The position numbers and the translations under genes are program-made. From NCBI RefSeq assembly GCF_026241515.1, contig NZ_JAPHPW010000035.1:1-38691 (forward strand): a DNA stretch of 38,691 nucleotides, given 5' to 3'. The notes beneath the pieces were generated by a model, which ran no database searches, was not told the DNA's origin, and was given only the letters and a program-made list of their open reading frames with translations. Below, one piece after another: positions 1 to 7,142 of the stretch. Every line of letters begins with the position of its first letter. The first letter of the stretch is position 1. This stretch comes from Vibrio sp. 14G-20 (GTDB lineage Bacteria; Pseudomonadota; Gammaproteobacteria; Enterobacterales; Vibrionaceae).

Positions 1-55
1 TGCTAGATGCTAGATGCTAGATGCTAGATGCTAGATGCTAGATGCTAGATGCTAG
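1..55. repeat. Heptanucleotide tandem repeat (TGCTAGA)n
   Basis: Seven perfect copies of TGCTAGA plus a partial eighth (TGCTAG) fill the first 55 bases, and the array may extend beyond the window edge. It overlaps the 3' end of the small minus-strand gene ybaM and supplies its stop codon and last residues. A unit length of 7 means copy-number changes would shift any reading frame crossing the array. A near-identical unit (TGCGAGA) occurs again at 13211-13266. Perfect short arrays like this usually vary in copy number between strains. Confidence 0.95.
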
Positions 56-208
56 TTTGGCTTGTAAATCTTGCTGAACAATTTTGATTGCTTCTAACGC
101 GACTTTTGGATCGATTTCGTTGCTTTCGAGCAGATAGATCAGGTCGACAGCTAACTTAACTTCTTCTGGTGCGTTATCCAGTGGTGATGGTGTGTTATCA
201 GTGTTCAT
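38..208 (-). CDS. ybaM: YbaM family (DUF2496) small protein
   Basis: This 56-residue protein begins MNTDNTPSPLDNAPEEVKLA and continues with an acidic, helical segment containing VDLIYLLESNEI. That matches the small YbaM/DUF2496 family, whose function is unknown. It overlaps the end of priC by 11 bp. The priC-ybaM pair is also adjacent in E. coli, which supports both names. The last residues (LASSI) and the TAG stop are read from the heptamer repeat at 1-55, so the C-terminus has been shaped by the repeat. The stop is reached inside the first copies met, so copy-number change further out should not alter the protein. Family assignment is from remembered sequence; function cannot be stated. Confidence 0.8.
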   Translation of the reverse strand: MNTDNTPSPLDNAPEEVKLAVDLIYLLESNEIDPKVALEAIKIVQQDLQAKLASSI

Positions 209-746
209 TTCGCTTAGGGTTCTCTAAGTTAATCAGTCTCTCAATATTTTTCATTGAGTCTTCACAGCGTTCTAATCGCTCTTTGGCTAACTGCCAAGCC
301 TCTTCCGCTTTTTTCTTACTGTGGCGAGGCGCAGAATCAAACGCTAACTTTCGTACTCGTACTAAATCGACCAATCGCTTTTGCCAATCTTGGTGCTGAG
401 CGAGTTCGTTGTATAGGTCGTTAAGGTTTTTCCCTGACTTACTTTTTCGATCTAAACGTAAATCATGGTTGGCTAACTCTCGTTGGATTGCTGCAATCTG
501 ATTTGTCAGCTTTTCCGTCAGGTAGTTGGCTCTGGACGCAGTCAGTTGGTTTGTGGTTTGTTCACGTACAATGGTCCGGTACGTTGCCTGAGTTTCAAGT
601 GCATAGGGAAGCAAAACAGAGGCGCCACATTTAAATAAGGCTCGGTCAAACAAGGCTTGATGATAAGCACCTCGAGATTTGTCAACCTGCGAGCAATGGC
701 CAATTAGGGTGTCAATGACACTTTTGAGTTTTGAAAATTGATTCAT
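198..746 (-). CDS. priC: Primosomal replication protein N'' (PriC)
   Basis: This 182-residue protein, close to the 175 of E. coli PriC, is helical and basic. It carries the family-like segments ALFDRALF (about residues 32-39) and HQDWQKRLVDLV (about 117-128). PriC is known to restart stalled replication forks by recognising forks with leading-strand gaps, stimulating loading of the replicative helicase and binding SSB. A good Shine-Dalgarno (GGGAAG) precedes the ATG. The gene follows the transporter gene by 22 bp and overlaps ybaM by 11 bp, so the three probably form one transcript. The sequence is diverged, as is usual for PriC, but length, motifs and the ybaM neighbour agree. Confidence 0.88.
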   Translation of the reverse strand: MNQFSKLKSVIDTLIGHCSQVDKSRGAYHQALFDRALFKCGASVLLPYALETQATYRTIVREQTTNQLTASRANYLTEKLTNQIAAIQRELANHDLRLDRKSKSGKNLNDLYNELAQHQDWQKRLVDLVRVRKLAFDSAPRHSKKKAEEAWQLAKERLERCEDSMKNIERLINLENPKRNEH

Positions 747-768
747 CTTACTTCCCGTTTGTTGCTGC

Positions 769-1548
769 CTATAAGTTCACAAACCAAGCTTCGTATGCAA
801 GTTTAATCGCAAGTACGCTTACTACAGTAACAAACACAGGTCGTATAAATGTAGCACCGAAACGAATAGCAGAGTGAGCACCAACAAACGCACCGGCCAT
901 CAAACAAAGACCCATGGTTAAACCTAGAACCCAATCAATATGACCAAGAATCGCGAAGGTCACCAAAGAGGTAAAGTTACTGGTAAAGTTCATGGCTTTT
1001 GACAGACCTGAGGCAAGCAAGATGTTTAAGCGATAAAGCGCCATAGAGCTTACCGTCCAAAACGCGCCAGTTCCTGGGCCTGCAACCCCATCATAAAAAC
1101 CAAGAATGAATCCTTGGTACTTTTGTTTTCTCTTAAGCACAGGGCAAGGCTTAGGAGACACATTATGGCTCACATCTGGAGTCTTATGAAAAATGGTATA
1201 GACCGCTGCGGCAAGAATGACTAACGGCAATACCTTCTCTAACCACTCGGTGCTAATGGCATCAACAGTGAGTGTGCCGATTGTCGCACCTATTAAAGTA
1301 GATATGAATGCATTGACCCAACACTCAGGCTTGAACAGCTTTTTACGGTAGTAAGTGAATGCAGCTGTAGATGAAGCGAAAGTCGCTGCAAGCTTGTTAG
1401 TACCCAATGCGATGTGTGGCGGTAGACCAAGCGACAGCAAAGCGGGGACGGTTAACATCCCTCCGCCACCTGCGACAGCATCAATAAAGCCTGCTGCAAA
1501 TGCAACCAGAGCAAGTATGACCAACATGGTTGGCTCAATCATTTCCAT
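769..1548 (-). CDS. yfcA: TSUP (TauE/SafE) family membrane transporter, YfcA-like
   Basis: This 259-residue integral membrane protein has about eight hydrophobic segments. It shows the internal two-fold repeat of the TSUP family: each half carries a glycine-rich signature, DAVAGGGGMLTVPALL near residues 23-38 and GFYDGVAGPGTGAFW near 150-164. Characterised family members export sulfite, sulfoacetate or related sulfur-containing anions; the substrate here cannot be read from sequence. A charged cytoplasmic loop (about residues 121-146) separates the halves. The upstream ATG is preceded by only a weak ribosome site, and Met3 is an alternative start. It is the first gene of a likely operon with priC and ybaM. 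The YfcA label reflects family resemblance and is less certain than the family. Confidence 0.8.
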   Translation of the reverse strand: MEMIEPTMLVILALVAFAAGFIDAVAGGGGMLTVPALLSLGLPPHIALGTNKLAATFASSTAAFTYYRKKLFKPECWVNAFISTLIGATIGTLTVDAISTEWLEKVLPLVILAAAVYTIFHKTPDVSHNVSPKPCPVLKRKQKYQGFILGFYDGVAGPGTGAFWTVSSMALYRLNILLASGLSKAMNFTSNFTSLVTFAILGHIDWVLGLTMGLCLMAGAFVGAHSAIRFGATFIRPVFVTVVSVLAIKLAYEAWFVNL

Positions 1549-1631
1549 AAATAGCTAGTGTTCTCGTTATCGGCTGATAGGGCAGCCACATGACAAATCG
1601 ATGGATTAGTCATGTTGGGTTGTGAATGCAA

Positions 1632-1651
1632 GGGCCTAGCGATGAAGGCCC
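1632..1651 (-). terminator. Weak hairpin downstream of dinG
   Basis: GGGCCT and AGGCCC form a 6-bp stem with an 8-nt loop, 26-45 nt after the dinG stop. There is no clear U-tract on the minus strand, so intrinsic termination is uncertain. A second inverted pair (ACATGAC at 1588-1594, GTCATGT at 1609-1615) and a third (GGCTG at 1572-1576, CAGCC at 1583-1587) lie just beyond, ahead of the transporter gene. Confidence 0.35.
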
Positions 1652-1676
1652 ATAACTACCTCAAGGGCAGGGGATA

Positions 1677-3752
1677 TTAGTATTTTATTGTTCTTTTAAA
1701 AGGCGGTAGTGAATCGAGCAGGGACTTTCCGTATCGCTTCGTTACTATGCGTCTATCAAGGATCGTGACTTTACCAGAATCTCGTTCCTTACGCAGTAGT
1801 CTACCCACAGATTGAATAAGCTTTTTACTCGCTTCTGGAACAGTAATCTGCATAAAAGGGTTACCACCGCGTGATTCAATATATTCTGAATGTGCTTGCT
1901 CTACAGGAGAGGTAGGAACACCAAAAGGAATCTTGGTAATAACGAGGTTTTCAAGAAGCTCACCCGGTAGGTCAAGACCTTCAGAAAAGCTGCCAGTTCC
2001 AAAAAGAACGCTGGTTTTACCTTGGTCTATTAGCTTTTTATGTTTTTTTAGGATTTCAGTTCGTGAAGTATCACCTTGAACCTGCAATGCCCACGACTTT
2101 TTAACGAAATCTGTTGCTAAAGCCTCTGCAACTTTGTTCATTTGCCAGTAAGAAGAGAATAGAACGAGATTGGCTTTTTTGTCTTCTATTACCTTAGGCA
2201 AAATTTCAATAAGATATTCGGTAAACTGAGGTGCTTGTGGTTCGTACTTCATTGCCGGAACGATCAGTTCCGCTTGATTCTGGTAATCAAACGGTGATGC
2301 TAAAGCCAAAAATTGTACGCCATCTTCTGCTTTTTGACTGATACCTGCTTGATGACAGAAAAAGCTGAAAGAGTTGAGCGCTCTCATGGTCGCAGATACT
2401 AATACGGCGCCAACACAGCGGCTCCAGATTTGCTGGTCAAGTTGCCACCCCACCTCGAGTGGCGAAACATTCACAACGAAATCGCCTTCGCTTTCTTTAT
2501 TCAGTTCGAGCCAACGAGCCAAAGGAGCACCTTTTTCTCTCTTCGGTTCAGCCATTAATCGCCAAACTTGAGCAAGGTTCTCGGTTCTTTGTATATAGAA
2601 GCCAATTTCTGCCAGCGCAGGCTCTGCAAGCTTTGCTGAAAGCTCTCCGTCTTTAACTCGTTCTGCAATTAGGTCTGCAATCTTCGCAACGGCTTGGCTT
2701 GCCTTTTGTGTGAGTTGCTTGAGATCTTTTGATTCGTTCTCTAGCCACTCCGGTAAGTCGCCATGTTCGAAGCGATACAAGCCGTCTTCAAAGTGGCTAG
2801 CATCAAACTGTTTGCTCATTTGAGTCAGGGTAGGGATTAGCTGCTGTACAGAATCTTGCAATTCATTTCTGAATCGACCCACTCGTTTTTCATCCGCCAA
2901 ACCCGAAAGCTTAGTGATTGATTGATTCAAACGTTCTAACCATGAAGCGGCACCTTTTAAGCTTGCGGCTGCAGAGGAATGATCTCTGGCTACATGCGGT
3001 AAATGGTGAGCTTCATCGAATATATAGATGCTGTTTTCTGGTTCAGGCAGTATTACGCCGCCGCCTAAGTCAGCATCAGCCATTACTAGACTGTGATTAG
3101 CGATAATCACGTCTGCTTTATCTAGCTCTGAACGTGCTTTCTGGAAAGGGCAGTCTCTATGCGTAGGCATACTGTTGTTACAGCTGTGCTTATCACTGAC
3201 AATCATCTGCCAAATCATGTTGTCGATTGGTTTTGGCCATGAATCACGGTCGCCATCCCATTTACCTTGGGTTAGGCTTCGATACATGGTTTGAAGTTGC
3301 TCGATATCCTTCTTTTTTGGCTTAGATTCGAACATTGCCATTTGTCCGCCATCAACCCCGCAGGCAGCGGCAAGCTTTTCGGAGCAACAATAACGTTGTC
3401 TGCCCTTCGCTAATATGAAAGAAAACTCTCTATCAGTCAGTCTTCTATATAGAGGGAGATCTTTATTGACGAGCTGTTCTTGTAGCGCAACCGTCGCCGT
3501 TGAAATGACGATTTTTCGATTGTTGAGCACAGCGACAGGAATCGTCGCCATTAAATAAGCCAGTGATTTCCCGATCCCTGTCCCCGCTTCTGCAACAATC
3601 ATGCGATTACTTTTGTGGTATTGACCACAAAGTGTCTTCGCAATTTCGGCAACAAGGTAATTTTGAGCACGTCTAGGTACAAAGTTGTCCAACTGGTCTT
3701 GGAGGTTTTGATAACTGGTGCGAATCGATTTTTGAATTTTAGTAGTTAGCAT
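1677..3752 (-). CDS. dinG: ATP-dependent DNA helicase DinG
   Basis: This is a 691-residue superfamily 2, XPD-like 5'-3' helicase that in E. coli resolves R-loops and forked DNA and is part of the SOS response. Visible motifs are Walker A AGTGIGKS near residues 56-63, motif II DEAH at about 246-249, and a C-terminal SVGRLLRKERDSG helicase motif VI region. An iron-sulfur domain is indicated by cysteines at about 122, 123, 131, 191 and 201, though their spacing differs from the E. coli pattern as I recall it. An in-frame GTG at 3788 would add 12 residues (MLLSSLRYVGHS), but the ATG at 3752 gives the usual DinG N-terminus (MLTTKIQKSIRTSYQ) and is preferred. No LexA box was identified upstream by eye. 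Confidence 0.93.
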   Translation of the reverse strand: MLTTKIQKSIRTSYQNLQDQLDNFVPRRAQNYLVAEIAKTLCGQYHKSNRMIVAEAGTGIGKSLAYLMATIPVAVLNNRKIVISTATVALQEQLVNKDLPLYRRLTDREFSFILAKGRQRYCCSEKLAAACGVDGGQMAMFESKPKKKDIEQLQTMYRSLTQGKWDGDRDSWPKPIDNMIWQMIVSDKHSCNNSMPTHRDCPFQKARSELDKADVIIANHSLVMADADLGGGVILPEPENSIYIFDEAHHLPHVARDHSSAAASLKGAASWLERLNQSITKLSGLADEKRVGRFRNELQDSVQQLIPTLTQMSKQFDASHFEDGLYRFEHGDLPEWLENESKDLKQLTQKASQAVAKIADLIAERVKDGELSAKLAEPALAEIGFYIQRTENLAQVWRLMAEPKREKGAPLARWLELNKESEGDFVVNVSPLEVGWQLDQQIWSRCVGAVLVSATMRALNSFSFFCHQAGISQKAEDGVQFLALASPFDYQNQAELIVPAMKYEPQAPQFTEYLIEILPKVIEDKKANLVLFSSYWQMNKVAEALATDFVKKSWALQVQGDTSRTEILKKHKKLIDQGKTSVLFGTGSFSEGLDLPGELLENLVITKIPFGVPTSPVEQAHSEYIESRGGNPFMQITVPEASKKLIQSVGRLLRKERDSGKVTILDRRIVTKRYGKSLLDSLPPFKRTIKY

Positions 3753-4265
3753 ACTGTGACCTACGTAACGGAGCGAGGATAGTAGCACATATCACTAGTC
3801 GGTACATTTACCGTGAAATAGCTTGCTTTTGAACCAAAGGTAGATCTTGTTCACAAAAAAAAACTGAACCATCAGGAACTTAACTATTTTATTTATGTTG
3901 CGAAATATAAATATTAAAAAAGACTGGCTTGTAGGTGTTAAGTTCTGAAGTTTGGCTTTTCCATGAACTGTTGTTGGTGTTAAATTCTGTTTTGTTCTTT
4001 TTTTGGATTATTATATTTCCTGATAAAACTAAGGATAAGCTGCTCGTAAAACAATGAAAAAAAATGTAAGTGGTTGATTTTAAATGTTTTGTGTTTTTTT
4101 TAGGTTTGTTTTTAGTTTATTTGACACGCAGGATAATCTTTTGCAATCTAGACCTCGAAATTTAGTGACGGTGATTAACCAACAAAGAGTGGTAATGACC
4201 AGTCATAAAAATAAAAGGGAACCGGGCAAGGATCTCCCATTCTTAGAAAAGGCAGTGGATTTATT
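3753..4265. other. Long AT-rich intergenic leader between dinG and the porin
   Basis: This 513-bp gap, divergent between dinG (minus) and the porin (plus), has no convincing gene. It holds direct copies GGTGTTAAGTTCTG (3934-3947) and GGTGTTAAATTCTG (3976-3989), an inverted relative CAGGAACTTAAC (3873-3884), and poly-A and poly-T rich stretches. A TTGACA hexamer sits at 4121-4126. A 61-codon frame (4084-4269) ends in an ATGA overlap with the porin start, but it has no recognisable family and low-complexity composition. Long regulated leaders are common ahead of vibrio outer-membrane porins. Confidence 0.6.
4121..4150 (+). promoter_or_regulatory. Candidate porin promoter
   Basis: A perfect -35 hexamer TTGACA (4121-4126) is followed after 17-18 bp by CAATCT/AATCTA, a poor -10. 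This would give an approximately 110-nt 5' leader before the porin. A weak -10 fits a promoter that needs an activator. This is a by-eye call only. Confidence 0.3.
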
Positions 4266-5258
4266 ATGAAAAAGACTCTTTTAGCACTAGCAGTTATGAC
4301 AGCAGCTGGTTCAGTAAGCGCAGCGGAAATTTATAAATCAGAAGATGGCGCAGTAGACTTTTACGGTCAACTACGTACAGAACTTAAGTTCCTAGACGGG
4401 CAAGATGCCAAATTAGGTTCGGGTTCTTCACGTGCTGGTGTTGACGCTCAATACAATGTATCTGATGATCTTAAAGTTCTTGGTAAAGTAGAATTTGCAT
4501 TGAAAGACAGTGGCGACATGTATGTACGTAACCACATTTTTGGCTTTAGCAGCGAGCAAGCAGGAACAATCAAACTTGGTAAGCAATGGACCACATCAGA
4601 TGATGTATACGGTGCTGATTACTCTTACTTCTTTGGTGGTTCTGCACTGCTTTACTCTGCTTTGAACGAAGCTCTTCATGACTCACAAGTAAAGTACTCT
4701 TTTGATTCTGATAACTTCTGGGTAAAAGCTGGATACGGACTAGCAGAAGATGATTCTAATCAAGAGCTAGCTGAACTTTACGTTGGTTTTTCTGTTGGTG
4801 ACGTAAATATCCACGTTGGTGGTGGTCAAACAACTGATGATGTAGCTGGTTCTGGCTATGAAGGTGTTGAGAATACTTACTACGAAGGTACTGTTGAGTA
4901 CTCTAAAGATGTTCTAACAGTTGGTGCAACTGTTGCGGCATCTTCTGTTGAATCTCCTATTGATAAAGCAGACCAAACAGGTTTCTCAGTAGCTGCTATG
5001 TATGGCGTTGCTGATAAAACAACAGTATATGGTGGTTATGAGTTCGTATCTCAAGATCACGATTTATTAGAAGACAGTAACGTAGTTTACGTTGGTGTTG
5101 AATACAAGTACGCTAGCTGGGCACGTGTATATGCTGAGTATGGTTATGCAGACGGTAGTACTCTAGGTTTCAACGCTCAAGGTAGTGATATGGTTGTAGC
5201 GCCTCAAACTGTTGATGGCGAAAACAATTTCGGTATCGGTGCTCGTGTTTACTGGTAA
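4266..5258 (+). CDS. Outer-membrane porin, gram-negative (OmpU-like) type
   Basis: This 330-residue protein has a classic signal peptide: MKK, a hydrophobic core and VSAA, with cleavage probably after about residue 20. The mature protein starts AEIYKSEDGAVDFYGQLRTE and shows alternating beta-strand patterns, GQL- and GVEYKYA-type strands, and a terminal aromatic residue (IGARVYW) typical of BAM-inserted barrels. It fits the trimeric general porins that let small hydrophilic solutes through the outer membrane. It resembles vibrio OmpU/OmpC-like porins but I cannot assign a specific orthologue. Codon use (many GGT, GCT, CGT) suggests high expression. The ribosome site is weak, and an overlapping upstream frame ends at its start codon. 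A strong terminator follows at 5275-5307, and a DUF2057 gene begins just after it. Confidence 0.9.
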   Translation: MKKTLLALAVMTAAGSVSAAEIYKSEDGAVDFYGQLRTELKFLDGQDAKLGSGSSRAGVDAQYNVSDDLKVLGKVEFALKDSGDMYVRNHIFGFSSEQAGTIKLGKQWTTSDDVYGADYSYFFGGSALLYSALNEALHDSQVKYSFDSDNFWVKAGYGLAEDDSNQELAELYVGFSVGDVNIHVGGGQTTDDVAGSGYEGVENTYYEGTVEYSKDVLTVGATVAASSVESPIDKADQTGFSVAAMYGVADKTTVYGGYEFVSQDHDLLEDSNVVYVGVEYKYASWARVYAEYGYADGSTLGFNAQGSDMVVAPQTVDGENNFGIGARVYW

Positions 5259-5274
5259 TTTGATATTTTGTTAG

Positions 5275-5307
5275 AAAAAGCCCAACATAGAGTTGGGCTT
5301 TTTTTTT
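5275..5307 (+). terminator. Rho-independent terminator after the porin
   Basis: The stem is GCCCAAC (5280-5286) and GTTGGGC (5292-5298), with a 5-nt loop and a run of nine T. The A-tract before it could extend the stem. The Shine-Dalgarno of the next gene (AAGGATGG) begins only a few bases after the T-run, so the downstream gene may be expressed by read-through. Confidence 0.92.
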
Positions 5308-5325
5308 ATAAGGATGGATACAATA

Positions 5326-6033
5326 ATGCAAAGTTTCAAATATTCTTTTTTGGGGCTGTTAGTTGCTTCTACAGTAGTTGATGCCGAAGTAATATTGGAT
5401 GTTCCTGAAAATGTAAATTTACTTTCAGTAAACATGAGTGCTCCTGACTTTGAACAAGGGTTGTTTTCTGCAGATAAGACAGTGCTTTTACCTGATGGTG
5501 TAAACCAAATCGTTTTTCAATATGAACCAGTATTTGATGAAAGAGATAATCAAAGGAAAGTCTACAGTTCTGTTATTATCGCTAAATTTGAGGCAAAAAA
5601 CGAAGAACTTACCTTATCTATGCCTGAGTTTAAAAACTTTCGTTCTGCTCAAGAAAACATTGAAAACTTGAATTGGGAAATTAAAAACAAGCAAGGACAA
5701 GCCTTAATCAAAAATGAAGACATTTTAGCTAGTGACGGAGTTCAACTAAATAGAAGTTACTCCGAAGAAGCTACAGAATATAATAAAGTTGGTGGTGCTG
5801 CTGCTGTAACCATGAGTTATTTAGTTGTAGAAAACCAAGTTCGTCCTGCAGTTAAGGTTAATGCTACAAGTTTACAAGAAAACACGCTAGTAAATGCTGA
5901 AGGTGTAACGGTTAATACATCTGCTCAGGTTGTTGACGAATTGGAATCTTTGAAACAACTTAAAGCTTTGTATCTGAGCACTTCAAAAGAAGACCGTAAA
6001 GAATTCCGTAAGTGGATGATTGACCAAGAGTAA
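5326..6033 (+). CDS. DUF2057 family periplasmic protein
   Basis: This 235-residue protein begins with a signal peptide (MQSFKYSFLGLLVASTVVDA, cleavage near residue 20), so it is probably periplasmic. The rest matches the DUF2057 (YccT/CsgI-like) family: an N-terminal PENVNLLSVN strand region, VLLPDGVNQIVFQYEP (about residues 55-70), and a charged C-terminus (STSKEDRKEFRKWMIDQE). The family has no settled general function; E. coli YccT/CsgI has been linked to inhibition of curli assembly. Two earlier in-frame starts exist (5293 and 5314), but the first lies inside the terminator stem; AAGGATGG is about 10 nt before the ATG at 5326 and fits this start. The gene is visibly AT-rich compared with its neighbours. 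A link to the porin is suggested only by position. Confidence 0.8.
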   Translation: MQSFKYSFLGLLVASTVVDAEVILDVPENVNLLSVNMSAPDFEQGLFSADKTVLLPDGVNQIVFQYEPVFDERDNQRKVYSSVIIAKFEAKNEELTLSMPEFKNFRSAQENIENLNWEIKNKQGQALIKNEDILASDGVQLNRSYSEEATEYNKVGGAAAVTMSYLVVENQVRPAVKVNATSLQENTLVNAEGVTVNTSAQVVDELESLKQLKALYLSTSKEDRKEFRKWMIDQE

Positions 6034-6048
6034 TCAATCTTTATGTAC

Positions 6049-6082
6049 AAAAAAGCGAGACATAATAAATATCTCGCTTTAA
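6049..6082 (-). terminator. Terminator for rluE, probably bidirectional
   Basis: The stem is AAAGCGAGA (6052-6060) and TCTCGCTTT (6072-6080), with an 11-nt loop. On the minus strand it is followed by a run of six T, making it a good terminator for rluE. On the plus strand the tail is TTTAATATATT, weaker, but it may also end the DUF2057 transcript. Confidence 0.85.
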
Positions 6083-6096
6083 TATATTGCTATGAG

Positions 6097-6825
6097 TTAA
6101 ATCTCTTTCCACTCACCAGGCTGCAGTTGTCCGACATTCATATTACCCATTGAGTAACGGATAAGACGTAGGGTAGGGAAGCCTATATTTGCTGTCATAC
6201 GCCTAACCTGACGGTTACGCCCTTCGATGATAGTAATCGCTAACCAGGTTGTCGGTATTGCGGCTCTAAACCTTACTGGAGGGGTTCTTTCCCAAACAGC
6301 AGGCTCGGACATTATCTCCACCTTAGCAGGTAACGTCATACCATCTTTTAGCTCAACCCCTTTTCTCAATTTATCTAAATCTTCCTCAGAAGGTGCGCCT
6401 TCAACCTGCACCCAGTAAGTCTTTGGTGATTTTGAGTTCGGCTGAGTCAGCTTAGCTTGAAATATGCCATCGTTGGTCAAGATCAATAATCCTTCGCTGT
6501 CACGATCAAGTCGGCCTGCGGCATAAACATCTTTAACTGGAATGAAATCAGCCAGTGTCTTTCGGCCTTCTCCGTCAGTAAATTGGCTTAAGGTATCGAA
6601 TGGCTTGTTGAACAAAATAACTTTACGATCTTCGAGTGCAATTTTAGGTTTTGCGTTCGCAGGTTTCGCTTTATATCTGTGTTTACTTGAGTGCGATTTC
6701 TTATGCGAATTACCAGTGTTATTTTTATCACTGTTTCGGCCTTGTCTGTTGCCGCTTTGTTTTAATGTGGCGCCAGAACGAGCGGGTTTGTCTGAACGAG
6801 ATGCGTTGCGTGAGCGAGTAGACAT
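6097..6825 (-). CDS. rluE: 23S rRNA pseudouridine(2457) synthase RluE
   Basis: This 242-residue RsuA/RluB/E/F-family pseudouridine synthase is predicted to modify U2457 of 23S rRNA. The catalytic motif AAGRLDRDSEGLLILTND lies at about residues 102-119, with Asp107 as nucleophile. The start of the catalytic domain, VILFNKPFDTLSQFTD, and the end, GRNRQVRRMTANIGFPTLRLI, match RluE closely. No S4 domain is present, as expected for RluE. A basic, low-complexity N-terminal tail of about 60 residues (rich in S, R, K, N) precedes the catalytic core and is longer than in E. coli RluE (217 residues). A good ribosome site (AAGGTAG) supports the start. It is divergent from icd, an arrangement I recall in other vibrios. 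Confidence 0.93.
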   Translation of the reverse strand: MSTRSRNASRSDKPARSGATLKQSGNRQGRNSDKNNTGNSHKKSHSSKHRYKAKPANAKPKIALEDRKVILFNKPFDTLSQFTDGEGRKTLADFIPVKDVYAAGRLDRDSEGLLILTNDGIFQAKLTQPNSKSPKTYWVQVEGAPSEEDLDKLRKGVELKDGMTLPAKVEIMSEPAVWERTPPVRFRAAIPTTWLAITIIEGRNRQVRRMTANIGFPTLRLIRYSMGNMNVGQLQPGEWKEI

Positions 6826-7142
6826 GTTAACTACCTTGCAAAAATGTAAACGAAGTGTGCTGAAAAGTTTTCACTGAAACGGAATTGAGCTATCATTTGC
6901 GCGCCTAAAAGACACAAAATAGAACAAGTTTATGGACTCTTAAGCCTGATTTGTTTAATTATACCTACGTGTTTTATTATAACAACGCACTCACGGATTT
7001 GGTTCATGCTGTCATTAGATTGCATGAAAAATAAGATAGAGTACGTATCGAGTAAGCAGTTTCACTCATAGAGTGGCTTACTGGTCAATTTATAACATGC
7101 TCACTATTTTAAGTGAGCTTGTCAGAACTATAGGGAAATTTC
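6826..7142. other. rluE-icd divergent intergenic region with icd leader hairpins
   Basis: This 317-bp region drives rluE leftward and icd rightward. Near icd lie two hairpins. One at 7051-7082 has an outer stem AGTAAGC/GCTTACT and an inner stem CACTC/GAGTG with an ATA loop. The other at 7099-7118 has GCTCACT/AGTGAGC with a 6-nt loop. A TAGGGAA ribosome site follows, 7-8 nt before the icd ATG. No small gene is apparent. Confidence 0.6.
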
